Source of the DNA: Leisingera sp. M658
Lineage (GTDB): Bacteria; Pseudomonadota; Alphaproteobacteria; Rhodobacterales; Rhodobacteraceae
Direction of reading: 5' to 3'
Length of the DNA: 64,000 nucleotides
NCBI RefSeq assembly: GCF_025144145.1
Contig: NZ_CP083546.1
Coordinates: forward strand, 2,000,501-2,064,500
Part shown: one piece after another, positions 45,061 through 54,084 of the stretch
How the letters are laid out: each line of letters opens with the position of its first letter
Position numbering within the stretch: the first letter of the stretch is position 1
Notes under the pieces: model-generated
What the model was told of the DNA's origin: nothing
What the model saw: the letters and a program-made list of their open reading frames with translations, nothing else
The model's database searches: none
Position numbers and translations under genes: made by a program

Positions 45061-45933
45061 TCAGTCCAGTTTGCGCAGCCGTTTGAACAGCGACGAGGTA
45101 TCCCAGCGCCCGCCGCCCATCTTTTGCACGTCCTTGTAGAACTGATCCACCAGAGCTGTGACCGGCAGGCTGGCGCCGGTTTCATCCGCTGCATCCAGGC
45201 AGATACCCAGATCCTTGCGCATCCAATCCACCGCAAAGCCATGCTCGAAATGATCGTCCAGCATGGTCTCGTAACGGTTGGCCATCTGCCAGCTGCCCGC
45301 CGCGCCCTGGCTGATCACTTCGACCACCGCGCGCCCGTCCAACCCGGCCTTCTCGGCAAAATGCAGTGCCTCGCTCAAGCCCTGCACCAGACCGGCAATC
45401 GCGATCTGGTTGCTCATCTTTGTCAGCTGCCCCGCGCCGGAGCCACCGATCCTGCGGCAGATTTTCGCGTAGGCATCAATCACCGGCTCAACCCGCGCAT
45501 AGGCGCCTTCATCGCCGCCGCACATTACCGACAGCACCCCGTTTTCCGCCCCTGCCTGACCGCCGGAGATTGGTGCATCCACAAAGAACACGCCTTTCTC
45601 TTCAGCCGTGCCATGCAACTCGCGGGTCACGGTTTCCGACACCGTAGTGTGATCAACAAACACCGCGCCTTCGCGCATACCGGCAAAGGCCCCGTCCGCC
45701 CCCAGGCAGACCGAGCGCAGATCGTCGTCATTGCCAACACAGGCCATTACAAATTCCGCCCCCGCCGCAGCCGCCCGCGGTGTGGCGCCGAACTGGCCGC
45801 CATGCTCGGCGGCCCAGGCCTTTGCCTTGGCTTCGGTCCGGTTGTAGACGGTGACCTCATGGCCCGCAGCCTGCAGGTGCCCGGCCATCGGATAGCCCAT
45901 GACGCCGAGCCCCAGAAACGCGATTTTTGCCAT
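45061..45933 (-). CDS. NAD(P)-dependent beta-hydroxyacid dehydrogenase (3-hydroxyisobutyrate dehydrogenase family)
   Basis: A 290-residue oxidoreductase: Rossmann loop GLGVMGYPMAGHL, DAPISGGQAGAENG substrate motif, and the catalytic Lys in GAGQLTKMSNQ. The family includes 3-hydroxyisobutyrate, tartronate semialdehyde and glyoxylate/succinic semialdehyde reductases, so the substrate is open; no valine pathway genes are near. ATG 45933 has gggaaa upstream; the long open frame beyond to 46389 is a shadow of the acylase gene. Divergent from the penicillin acylase gene. Confidence 0.92.
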   Translation of the reverse strand: MAKIAFLGLGVMGYPMAGHLQAAGHEVTVYNRTEAKAKAWAAEHGGQFGATPRAAAAGAEFVMACVGNDDDLRSVCLGADGAFAGMREGAVFVDHTTVSETVTRELHGTAEEKGVFFVDAPISGGQAGAENGVLSVMCGGDEGAYARVEPVIDAYAKICRRIGGSGAGQLTKMSNQIAIAGLVQGLSEALHFAEKAGLDGRAVVEVISQGAAGSWQMANRYETMLDDHFEHGFAVDWMRKDLGICLDAADETGASLPVTALVDQFYKDVQKMGGGRWDTSSLFKRLRKLD

Positions 45934-46019
45934 CTGCTTTTCCCTTGATCTGTCTTCGCTTATGTTGGCGCCAACCCTACCACCGCCGCCGCGGGGCGCA
46001 ATCTGCCAAGCGGCTGGAA

Positions 46020-48527
46020 ATGACAAAACCCAAGGGAAAACAACCGCTGATGGGACATCTTTTCCGCTGGCTTCTGCGCATAGCTGCCGGCCTGATTCTG
46101 CTGAGTGTTCTGGCCGCTGCGCTGGTCTATTACCTGGCTTCGCAGTCACTGCCTGAATACAACAAAGAGCTTTCCCTGCCCGGCCTTTCCTCGCCTGTCG
46201 AGATTGTCCGCGACAACGCCAATGTGCCGCATATCTTCGGAAGTTTCGGCGCCAGCGACGAGGATGTCTACTTTGGCCTCGGCTATGCCCATGCCCAGGA
46301 CCGCCTGTGGCAGATGGCAGTGATGCGGCGCACCGCCAAAGGCCGCCTGTCGGAAATCTTCGGCACCCGAACGGTTGAGACCGACACATATCTGCGGCGT
46401 CTGGATATCTACCGTCTGGCGCAGGAGTCTGCGGCCGTGCAGTCGCCCGAGGCGATGACCGCGCTCAAGGCCTATGCCGCCGGCGTCAACGCCCGCCTTC
46501 AGGAGATCAATGAAGACGCGCTTGGCCGCGGTGCTCCGGAGATGTTCCTGTTCAACATGCCGGTTGCGCCCTGGCAGCCCGCCGACAGCATCGCAATCAT
46601 GAAGCTAATGGCGCTGCAGCTGTCCGGCCACATGAAGGAAGAGATCCTGCGCGCCCGGACTTCGCTGGCACTGGATGATGCCGCCAGGATCAAGGACATC
46701 CTGCCGGATGCTCCGGGCAAAGGGCTGACTGCCCTGCCTGAATACGCAGCACTGGTTCCCGGTGTCCGGCAATTCGCCACTGCCATGCCCACAGAGGAAG
46801 ACAGCCTGCTGTCTCCGGTTGCTCCGCGCGGGCTGGCCGGTGCCTCCAACGCCTGGGCCGCCGCCCCCAATCGTTCGGCGGCGGGCGGCACGCTATTGGC
46901 CAATGACCCGCACCTGGGCCTCAGCGCACCCGGCGTCTGGTATCTGGCACGGCTTGAACTGGGCACCGGCGGGGTGATCGGCGGCACCATCCCCGGCATC
47001 CCGGCGGTAATCACCGGACGCTCAGACGTTCTGGGATGGGGGGTGACCTCGTCTTATCTGGACGACCAGGACTTGTTTATCGAACGCCTCAACCCGGAAA
47101 ATCCTCAGGAGTATCTGAGCGTTGAAGGGTACAAGGAATTCATCTCCCGCCCGTCGATCATCAAGATCAAGGACCAGGCGCCGGTTACTTTGACCCTGCG
47201 CTGGACAGACAACGGCCCGGTGCTGCCCGGTTCGATGTTCAAGCTGGCTGAAATCACGCCGCCCGGTCATGTGGTATCGCTCAGCTGGACTGTGCTCAGC
47301 CCCAAAGATACCTCAATGAGTGCTGCCATCGGCCTGATGCGCAGCACCACGGTCCAAGACGCAATCATAGCCGGAGAAGGCTTTGTCGCACCTTCGCAAA
47401 ACCTGACTCTGGCGGATAAGGACGCAATTGCGCTCAAGACCGTCGGCGCCTTCCCGCTGCGCGACGCCGCACACCAAAGCAAGGGCCGGATGCCAAGCCA
47501 GGGCTGGCGCCCGGAGAACCGTTGGCAAGGCCGCGCGCCTTATGCAGAAAATCCTGAGTTCACCAGCCCCGCAGGCGGCATCCTCGGCAATACCAACAAC
47601 AAGATCCTGGACCGCCCCTTCCCGAACCACGTCTCCTTTGACTGGGGGGATACCCAGCGCATCCACCGCTGGGAAAAACTGATGCAGAACCGCGAAGTGC
47701 ATACCCGCGACAGCTTTATCGAGGCGCAGCTGGACACGGTCTCCTACACCGCCCGCACCCTTTTGCCGCTGATCGGAGCCGACCTGTGGTTCACCGGCGA
47801 AGCCGCCCCCGCCGGCACCCGCGAACGCCAGCGCCAGATTGCCCTGACCCTGCTGTCGGAGTGGAACGGTGAAATGAACGAGCATCTGCCGGAACCGCTG
47901 ATCTATGCCGCCTGGCTGCGGGCGCTGCAGGCCCGGCTGATCACCGATGAGCTGGGTCCGGTGGCCAAGACCTTCCGCCATGTGGAACCGTTGTTCATTG
48001 AACGGGTCTACCGCGATGTGGACGGCGCCGCCGTCTGGTGCGACGTGCGCCAAAGCGCTCCGCAGGAAAGCTGCACCGGCATGGCCCGGCTGGCACTGGA
48101 TGATGCGCTGATCTGGATCGAAGAACGCTATGGCACCGCGCTGGAATCGCTGCGCTGGGGCGATGCGCATCAAGCCACGCAGGACCACCCGGTGCTGGGC
48201 GAAGTGCCGCTGCTGCGTTACTTCGTGAACATCCGCCAATCCACCAGCGGCAGCGGCAACACCCTGCAGCGCGGCAAGAGTTCAGGTAAGGACCCGGATC
48301 CGTTCCAGAACACCCATTCTGCCGGCTACCGCGGGGTCTATGATTTTGCCGACCCCGACAGTTCCGTCTTTATCGTATCAACCGGCCAGTCCGGCCATCC
48401 GCTGTCGCGCTACTATGACGACATGGCCCAGCTCTGGCGGCGCGGCGAATACATCCCGATGTCATTGGATGAGGATCTGGCCCGCGCCGCAGCTGTCGGC
48501 ATTACCCGGATCACCCCCCGCCAATAA
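46020..48527 (+). CDS. Penicillin acylase family protein (Ntn hydrolase)
   Basis: An 835-residue membrane-anchored or exported hydrolase. One hydrophobic segment near the N-terminus (LLRIAAGLILLSVLAAALVY) serves as signal or anchor, then the alpha-chain region (PVEIVRDNANVPHIFG, YFGLGYAHAQDRLWQM) and, after the predicted self-cleavage site, the nucleophile S276 in GASNAWAAAPNRS, the first residue of the beta chain. Family members hydrolyse amides such as penicillin G and acyl-homoserine lactones; in Roseobacters, quorum-signal acylases belong here, but activity cannot be told. Start taken at ATG 46020; other in-frame ATGs nearby exist. Confidence 0.9.
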   Translation: MTKPKGKQPLMGHLFRWLLRIAAGLILLSVLAAALVYYLASQSLPEYNKELSLPGLSSPVEIVRDNANVPHIFGSFGASDEDVYFGLGYAHAQDRLWQMAVMRRTAKGRLSEIFGTRTVETDTYLRRLDIYRLAQESAAVQSPEAMTALKAYAAGVNARLQEINEDALGRGAPEMFLFNMPVAPWQPADSIAIMKLMALQLSGHMKEEILRARTSLALDDAARIKDILPDAPGKGLTALPEYAALVPGVRQFATAMPTEEDSLLSPVAPRGLAGASNAWAAAPNRSAAGGTLLANDPHLGLSAPGVWYLARLELGTGGVIGGTIPGIPAVITGRSDVLGWGVTSSYLDDQDLFIERLNPENPQEYLSVEGYKEFISRPSIIKIKDQAPVTLTLRWTDNGPVLPGSMFKLAEITPPGHVVSLSWTVLSPKDTSMSAAIGLMRSTTVQDAIIAGEGFVAPSQNLTLADKDAIALKTVGAFPLRDAAHQSKGRMPSQGWRPENRWQGRAPYAENPEFTSPAGGILGNTNNKILDRPFPNHVSFDWGDTQRIHRWEKLMQNREVHTRDSFIEAQLDTVSYTARTLLPLIGADLWFTGEAAPAGTRERQRQIALTLLSEWNGEMNEHLPEPLIYAAWLRALQARLITDELGPVAKTFRHVEPLFIERVYRDVDGAAVWCDVRQSAPQESCTGMARLALDDALIWIEERYGTALESLRWGDAHQATQDHPVLGEVPLLRYFVNIRQSTSGSGNTLQRGKSSGKDPDPFQNTHSAGYRGVYDFADPDSSVFIVSTGQSGHPLSRYYDDMAQLWRRGEYIPMSLDEDLARAAAVGITRITPRQ

Positions 48528-48540
48528 TAACGGGACAAAA

Positions 48541-48569
48541 AAAAGGGCGCTGCGGCGCCCTTTTTCTTT
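48541..48569. terminator. Bidirectional Rho-independent terminator
   Basis: aaaagggcgc (48541-48550) pairs with gcgccctttt (48555-48564) around TGCG. An A tract stands before it and a T tract after it, so it can end transcription of both the acylase gene (+) and hflX (-). Confidence 0.92.
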
Positions 48570-48587
48570 TACTCTTGACGCAAGGCT

Positions 48588-49859
48588 TCACAGCCTCTCG
48601 TACTTTGCCTTTTGCCGGTCGGTCCACAGCACGGTAATGTCGAAACCGGTTTCGGTCTGTTCTTCGCTTTGAACCAGGTCTTCCTTGAACAGCCAGGCGC
48701 GCTGTTTGCCCTCGGCAAACGTGAGATTCAACAGCTCCTCGTGCCGCACGCCCTGCAACTGCTCGGCGATATCTGCCAGCAACCCGTCCAGCCCCTCGCC
48801 CGTCAGGGCCGAGATCGCATGAATGCCGTCCTCACGTTCCGCACGCTGACGGCGGGCTTCGGCGTCGTCTTCAGGCAGCTGATCCAGCTTGTTCCAGACT
48901 TCGATCCGGGCGCGGTTTTCATCCACCCCCAATGAGGTCAGGATGGCCTCGACGTCTTTGGCCTGCTGTTCGCTTTCATCATGGCTGATGTCGCGCACAT
49001 GCAGGATCACATCCGCCGCCAGAACCTCTTCCAGCGTCGCCCGGAATGATGCCACCAGTTCGGTCGGCAGATCCGAGATAAAGCCCACGGTGTCGGACAG
49101 GATCACCTCCGGCCCATCCGCAATCTGCACCCGGCGCATGGTCGGGTCCAGGGTGGCAAAGAGCATGTCTTTCGCCATCACCTCGGCCCCGGTCAGCCGG
49201 TTGAACAGGGTCGACTTGCCGGCGTTGGTATAGCCCACCAGCGCCACAATCGGATAGGGCACCTTGGCCCGCGAGGCGCGGTGCAGGGTCCGGGTCTTCA
49301 CCACCTTGTCGAGCTGCCGGCGCAGGCGCACCAGCTGATCGTCAATAGCCCGGCGGTCGGCCTCGATCTGGGTTTCGCCGGGTCCGCCGACAAATCCCAA
49401 TCCGCCGCGCTGGCGCTCCAGGTGGGTCCAGGCCCGCACCAGCCGCGTCCGTTGATAGCTGAGCGCCGCCATCTCGACCTGCAGCACACCTTCGCGGGTG
49501 GCGGCCCGGTCCGAGAAGATCTCAAGGATCAGGCCGGTCCGGTCGAGGATCTTGACCTTCCAGGCTTTTTCCAAGTTGCGCTGCTGCACCGGGGACACCG
49601 ACCCGTCAATCAGGACCAGTTCCACCTCATTTGCTTTCAGGATGCCCGCCAGCTCTTCGATTTTGCCAGAGCCGAACAGCATCCCCGCATGCGCCTTGGG
49701 CAGGCGCACAACATTGGAGCCGATCACATCAAGATCGGGAAGGGCCGCTGCGAGCGCAACGGCCTCATCAAGCGCAGGTGCAGCCTGGCGGCGCCTGCTG
49801 TCGGATTTGATTTCCGGATGCAGCACCCAGGCACGGGTGCGCGTCCTTTCATGCTCCAT
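48588..49859 (-). CDS. hflX: GTPase HflX
   Basis: A ribosome-associated GTPase of 423 residues. The HflX N-terminal domain (GSGKIEELAGILKANEVELV, ATREGVLQVEMAALSYQRTR) is followed by a GTPase domain with G1 GYTNAGKST, G3 DTVGF and G4 NKLD. HflX splits stalled ribosomes, mostly under heat stress, in E. coli. The start ATG 49859 overlaps the hfq stop by one base (TGATG), so it is translationally coupled to hfq, as in many proteobacteria. Confidence 0.97.
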   Translation of the reverse strand: MEHERTRTRAWVLHPEIKSDSRRRQAAPALDEAVALAAALPDLDVIGSNVVRLPKAHAGMLFGSGKIEELAGILKANEVELVLIDGSVSPVQQRNLEKAWKVKILDRTGLILEIFSDRAATREGVLQVEMAALSYQRTRLVRAWTHLERQRGGLGFVGGPGETQIEADRRAIDDQLVRLRRQLDKVVKTRTLHRASRAKVPYPIVALVGYTNAGKSTLFNRLTGAEVMAKDMLFATLDPTMRRVQIADGPEVILSDTVGFISDLPTELVASFRATLEEVLAADVILHVRDISHDESEQQAKDVEAILTSLGVDENRARIEVWNKLDQLPEDDAEARRQRAEREDGIHAISALTGEGLDGLLADIAEQLQGVRHEELLNLTFAEGKQRAWLFKEDLVQSEEQTETGFDITVLWTDRQKAKYERL

Positions 49860-50098
49860 CAATTGGAGTCTTCACCCTCATAGAGACTGATCGGCTGGGC
49901 CGGCATGATGGTCGAAATCGCGTGTTTGTAGACCAGCTGCGACTGTCCGTCGCGGCGCAGCAGCACGCAGAAATTGTCGAACCAGGTGATCACACCCTGC
50001 AGCTTGACCCCGTTGATCAGAAAGATTGTAACCGGAACCTTGGTTTTGCGAACGTGATTCAGGAAGGCATCCTGAAGATTCTGTCTGTCCGAAGCCAT
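49859..50098 (-). CDS. hfq: RNA chaperone Hfq
   Basis: A 79-residue Sm-like protein that forms a hexameric ring and helps small RNAs pair with mRNAs. Sm1 ([19 protein letters not shown]) and Sm2 ([12 protein letters not shown]) are complete, and the C-terminal tail is short, as in alphaproteobacteria. The presence of Hfq supports the idea of base-pairing small RNAs such as the candidate at 28525. Transcribed first in hfq-hflX. Confidence 0.98.
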   Translation of the reverse strand: MASDRQNLQDAFLNHVRKTKVPVTIFLINGVKLQGVITWFDNFCVLLRRDGQSQLVYKHAISTIMPAQPISLYEGEDSN

Positions 50099-50218
50099 TT
50101 TTTATTATCTCGCCTTTGTTCTTGCCGCGCGCTGCGGACCAGCACGCACATTAAATTCAGTATGGACGGAGAAAATGTAAGTTTCCACCAGAAAAACACT
50201 TTTCACCCTCAAGGGCGG

Positions 50219-51754
50219 TCAGCTGCGCCAAAGGTTGGGTGACAACAGCGCGATGAAGGCCAGGGTCTCCAGCCGCCCGAGAACCATCGCAATGCACAGG
50301 ATCAGTTTGGCAGGATCTGTCAGAAGGTTCAGTACAATCGGCGTACTGCTGGCCGTATCAGCCAGCGGGCCGGTTGTTGACAGCGCCGCTACCGCCAGCA
50401 CCAGCGATTGTTCAAAATCCGTGCCGACTGCGGCAAGCGCAGTGCTGACCACAGCCAGCGACAGGGCGAACAGCATGAAGAACACCCAAGCTACAAACGC
50501 TCCGTTCTTCTGCAAGCGCTTGGCGCGATTGCCTTCGCTGCTGACCGAGCTGGGGTGAACCAGCCGCTCCATTTCGCGCAGACCATTCAGGTACAGCGCG
50601 TAGACCCGCAACAGCTTGACCCCGCCCGCAGTGGTCGCGACACCGCCGCCGAACACCGCCAGCCCCAGCAGGATCATGCCCGGTGTTTCCAGCCCCGACC
50701 AGGCCTGGGCGGCTTCCCAATGCGTACTTTCAAATCCGGTGGTCGACAGGAATGACAGCACCGTAAACAAGGTGCCCCAAAGAGCGTGCAGGGCTTGCGG
50801 CAGATCTTCACCGGCATCCACTTCATAGGCGGCCAGCCAGTGGCGCAGGAACAGCAGCAGCGGTACCCCGAAAACGATCAGCAGCCCGGTGCGGAATTCC
50901 GGATCCTTGTCCAGCCGCCCCTGCCCCGCGGTGACCGTGTCGCTGGAAAAAGTCAGCCGCGACAGCGCAAAGAACATGAACAGGAACATCACCATCTCGC
51001 CCGCCAGGCCGCTGGCGGCATTTTCCACCCCGCCGATGGCCGATATGCCCGAGGTCGCCATCACCGACATCGCATGGCTGAGACCTGCCAAGGCCTGTTC
51101 GCCTGTGATCATCAGCAACAGCCATAACACAAGGGTCAGCCCGGCATAAACCGGCGCCAGGGTGCGCGTCACCAGTACCAGCTGGCGGCGCGGGTCCGCC
51201 CTCTCCATATGCAGCGGGGCGGCTGTGCCGCCGCCGGGCTCGCCTTTGGCAGTGACCTCAAACCCGCCCAGGGACATCGGCGCCAGCACCGCCGAGGCGG
51301 CCACCCACATCAAAAGACCGCCCAGCCAGCCGACAATCGCCCGCCACAGATGCACGCTGGGCGGCAGCCGGCCCGGATCGCCCCAGACATCGGCGCCGGT
51401 GGTGGTGATGGCGCTGACCATATCGAAATAGGCATTCAAAAACCGGGTGCTGACCAGCGCATCCTGAACCGGCACCGCCAGGAACAGCGGCAGTACGGTG
51501 AACGTCGCCAGCAGTGACAGCAATTGTCCCGGCATCCCGTAGCGCGGCACCCGGTTGCCCATCGACAGGCCGATCAGCACCACCAGTATAAGCCCGGCAA
51601 CGCCGGCATAGAAAAAACTGCGCGAGGTGTGATGATCGTCCAGCACCAGCGCATGAACGGCCGGCAGCCACATCGCCAGCGAAGCAATGCCCCAGATCAG
51701 CAGGAACAGCGGCAGGCGCAGCACGCCAATGGGAGCTTTGACCGGGCGGCGCAT
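50219..51754 (-). CDS. trkH: Trk-type potassium uptake channel subunit TrkH
   Basis: A 511-residue inner-membrane K+ channel subunit with repeated membrane-pore-membrane units; the selectivity-type loops are visible as SAITTTGADVW, MATSGISAIGG, STTGFEST and LSTTGPLAD. TrkA, the cytoplasmic partner, is encoded directly upstream with a one-base gap. Start at 51754 follows MRRPVKAPIG; the frame extends to 51820 as a shadow of trkA. Mediates K+ uptake with TrkA and possibly an ATP-binding helper elsewhere. Confidence 0.94.
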   Translation of the reverse strand: MRRPVKAPIGVLRLPLFLLIWGIASLAMWLPAVHALVLDDHHTSRSFFYAGVAGLILVVLIGLSMGNRVPRYGMPGQLLSLLATFTVLPLFLAVPVQDALVSTRFLNAYFDMVSAITTTGADVWGDPGRLPPSVHLWRAIVGWLGGLLMWVAASAVLAPMSLGGFEVTAKGEPGGGTAAPLHMERADPRRQLVLVTRTLAPVYAGLTLVLWLLLMITGEQALAGLSHAMSVMATSGISAIGGVENAASGLAGEMVMFLFMFFALSRLTFSSDTVTAGQGRLDKDPEFRTGLLIVFGVPLLLFLRHWLAAYEVDAGEDLPQALHALWGTLFTVLSFLSTTGFESTHWEAAQAWSGLETPGMILLGLAVFGGGVATTAGGVKLLRVYALYLNGLREMERLVHPSSVSSEGNRAKRLQKNGAFVAWVFFMLFALSLAVVSTALAAVGTDFEQSLVLAVAALSTTGPLADTASSTPIVLNLLTDPAKLILCIAMVLGRLETLAFIALLSPNLWRS

Positions 51755-51755
51755 C

Positions 51756-53132
51756 CTAGAAATAGTCGATCGAAACCTGCAGCAGGCGCTCGACCTCAGG
51801 CACGTCCGCCGCCATGGCAAACAGCGCGATCACATCGCCCGCCTCGATCCGCATCTGACCGGAGGGGCGCAGCATCTCGCCGTTCTTCAGAACGCCGCCG
51901 ACCAGAACGCCTTCGGGGAAGTCCGTCTCGCGGATCATCTGGCCGGCAATCGGCGAGGTCGACAAAACCTCAGCCTCGATCATTTCAGCCTCGGCATCAC
52001 CCAACGAGTAGACCTGCCGCACCCGGCCATAGCGGATGTGGCGCAGGATCGAGCTGACGGTGGTGGAGCGCGGATTGATATAGGCGTCGATGCCCAGATG
52101 CGGCAGCAGCGGCACCAGGGTCGGGTCATTGATCAGCGCAATGGCCAGCGGACAGCCCTCGACCTTGGCGCGCACCGCGGCCAGAATGTTGGTCTTGTCG
52201 TCATCGGTCACCGCCAGCATCGCATCTGCTTTGTCGATACCCGCCTCGATCATCAGCGCCCGGTCCAGACCGTCGCCGTTCAGCACAATCGTGCGTTCCA
52301 GCGTTTCCGCCGCCCGTTCAGCACAAGCACGGTCGCGTTCGATCATCTTGGCCCGGATCCGTGTTGTGCTTGCCTCCAGCGCCTTGGCCACTTCCAGGCC
52401 GACGTTGCCGCCGCCGACCACAACCACCCGGTCCTGGCGGGTTTCCTGCTTGCCGAACACTTCGATGGTGCGGGGCACATCATCGGCGTGGCTGAACACA
52501 TAGCAGCTGTCGCCGACAAACAGCTGGTCGCCCGGTTCCGGCGCAAACAAGCTGCCGTCGCGCCGCACCCCGACCACAATCGCGCGCAACGTCGAAAACA
52601 ATTCGGTCAGCTGCCGCAACGGCGTATTCACCACCGGGCAATCGGCATCGATCTGGATCCCCAGAAGCTGCGCCTTGCCGCCCATAAAGGTCTCGGTGTC
52701 GAACGCTGCCGGCGCCGACAGCCGCTGCATCGCCGCCGCCGCCACCTCGCGCTCGGGGCTGATCACCACGTCGATCGGCAAATGTTCGCGCTGATAAAGG
52801 TCGGAATAGATCGCGGTCAAATAGCTTTTGGCCCGCAGGCGGGCAATCTTGCGCTGAACCTTGAAGACCGAATGCGCCACCTGGCAGGTCACCATGTTGA
52901 CCTCGTCCGAATGGGTGGCCGCGATGATCATGTCGGCATCGCGCGCGCCGGCCCGGTCCAGCACATCCGGATAGGAGGCAAATCCATGGATCCCCTGCAC
53001 GTCCAGCGTATCGGTTGCCCGCCGCACCAGTTCCGGGTTGCTGTCGACAACCGTCACATCATTGTGCTCGCCGGACAAGTGCCGGGCGATCTGCCAGCCA
53101 ACCTGGCCCGCGCCGCAGATAATGACCTTCAT
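51756..53132 (-). CDS. trkA: Trk system potassium transporter TrkA
   Basis: The cytoplasmic NAD(H)-binding regulator of Trk K+ uptake. Two RCK units are seen: the first N-terminal Rossmann motif GAGQVGWQIARHL (7-19) and a second VVGGGNVGLEVAKALEA near residue 230, each followed by a TrkA-C domain. 458 residues, full length. First in trkA-trkH. ATG 53132 is preceded by aaggga. Confidence 0.97.
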   Translation of the reverse strand: MKVIICGAGQVGWQIARHLSGEHNDVTVVDSNPELVRRATDTLDVQGIHGFASYPDVLDRAGARDADMIIAATHSDEVNMVTCQVAHSVFKVQRKIARLRAKSYLTAIYSDLYQREHLPIDVVISPEREVAAAAMQRLSAPAAFDTETFMGGKAQLLGIQIDADCPVVNTPLRQLTELFSTLRAIVVGVRRDGSLFAPEPGDQLFVGDSCYVFSHADDVPRTIEVFGKQETRQDRVVVVGGGNVGLEVAKALEASTTRIRAKMIERDRACAERAAETLERTIVLNGDGLDRALMIEAGIDKADAMLAVTDDDKTNILAAVRAKVEGCPLAIALINDPTLVPLLPHLGIDAYINPRSTTVSSILRHIRYGRVRQVYSLGDAEAEMIEAEVLSTSPIAGQMIRETDFPEGVLVGGVLKNGEMLRPSGQMRIEAGDVIALFAMAADVPEVERLLQVSIDYF

Positions 53133-53245
53133 TTGCGTGTCCCTTGGCGGAATTTCGGGCGGAGTTTCGCCCGACGTGAATGACAGAAGCCGCTTTCACG
53201 GTCAATTTAATTGTAACTTGCTCTGATTGCAGCCATTCTTTGCGT

Positions 53246-53713
53246 ATGTGCAAGGATCGAACGATCATGGCGGCCTTGGTCCTGCTGCTTGGCACGGCGG
53301 CCTGCGGACCGCTTCCTGTTTACTACAGGCAGGGGGCAGAAGTTTCGCGCCTGCAAAGTGATGAGCTTGGCTGTGCGGCGCAATCGCTGCGGGATGCGCC
53401 CGTCGCCAATGAAATCCGCCAGCATCCCCCGGTTTTCCACCCCGGCCGCAAAGTCTGTTCCGGCGGCAGCTGTTACTACCGGCCCGGCTATTGGGTGGAC
53501 GGCGGCATCTACACGGTGGATGTGAACAAACCCCTGCGCCTGCGGCTGGAGAAATCCTGCATGGCGGCCAAGGGCTACCAGCAGGTCGCGCTGAAACGCT
53601 GCACCCGGCGCAACCCGGCCGCAGTAGCCGGACCGCAACTGGCCCCGCTGAGCGAAGCCTCCTGTGCGCAACGCAACAAAGATGGCAGCGTCAGCATCCG
53701 CACCGGCGGCTAG
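53246..53713 (+). CDS. Putative lipoprotein of unknown function
   Basis: A 155-residue protein whose N-terminus (MCKDRTIMAALVLLLGTAAC) looks like a lipoprotein signal with the Cys as the anchor. The mature part has paired cysteines (KVCSGGSCYY, EKSCMAAKGYQQVALKRCT, EASCAQR) suited to periplasmic disulfides. The ending MAAKGYQQV resembles small envelope lipoproteins seen widely in Rhodobacterales. A longer start at 53180 is possible but would bury the signal. It precedes another lipoprotein and the caspase gene in the same direction. Confidence 0.75.
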   Translation: MCKDRTIMAALVLLLGTAACGPLPVYYRQGAEVSRLQSDELGCAAQSLRDAPVANEIRQHPPVFHPGRKVCSGGSCYYRPGYWVDGGIYTVDVNKPLRLRLEKSCMAAKGYQQVALKRCTRRNPAAVAGPQLAPLSEASCAQRNKDGSVSIRTGG

Positions 53714-53826
53714 GCGCACTCCCTTGCCGAAAATGCGCGGCAGGCTAACTTTGAATTGCGCCACCGGATCAGTTAGGCTGGTGCCGGATTGTTTGTTGAT
53801 CAGTATTTTTAAGAGAAAGGTACCCG

Positions 53827-54084
53827 ATGCGGATACATTTCCTGTTTGCCGCGCTGCCCCTTGCAGCTGTGACAGCCGCCTGCGAACCAGTGGCCCCGAT
53901 TGCCCCGCCACCGACGGCGGCCCCAGCGCCGGCACCTGCAACTTACAGCGCGCCGGCAACGCGGCCGGCACCTGCAGCGGCGACCAGGGCCCCGGTGATC
54001 CCGGCAGAAGAAGCGCCTGAACCCGCCTATCAAGGCGGCGGCGGAGGTTCCGGCGGCGGCGGTGGTGGAGGAGGCAGTTGGTAA
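53827..54084 (+). CDS. Small Pro/Ala- and Gly-rich lipoprotein
   Basis: An 85-residue lipoprotein: signal MRIHFLFAALPLAAVTAAC with the Cys at the lipid site, then a Pro/Ala-rich stretch (PTAAPAPAPATYSAPATRP) and a poly-Gly end (GGGGGSGGGGGGGGSW). Low complexity, probably extended and periplasmic. A binding site agaaagg precedes ATG 53827. The stop TAA overlaps the ATG of the caspase gene (TAATG), so the two are translationally coupled, and a structural link with the caspase protein is likely. Confidence 0.75.
   Translation: MRIHFLFAALPLAAVTAACEPVAPIAPPPTAAPAPAPATYSAPATRPAPAAATRAPVIPAEEAPEPAYQGGGGGSGGGGGGGGSW

Noticed and set aside
51687-53183. 498-codon frame antisense to trkA
   Set aside because: Same reason; trkA and trkH are unmistakable on the other strand.
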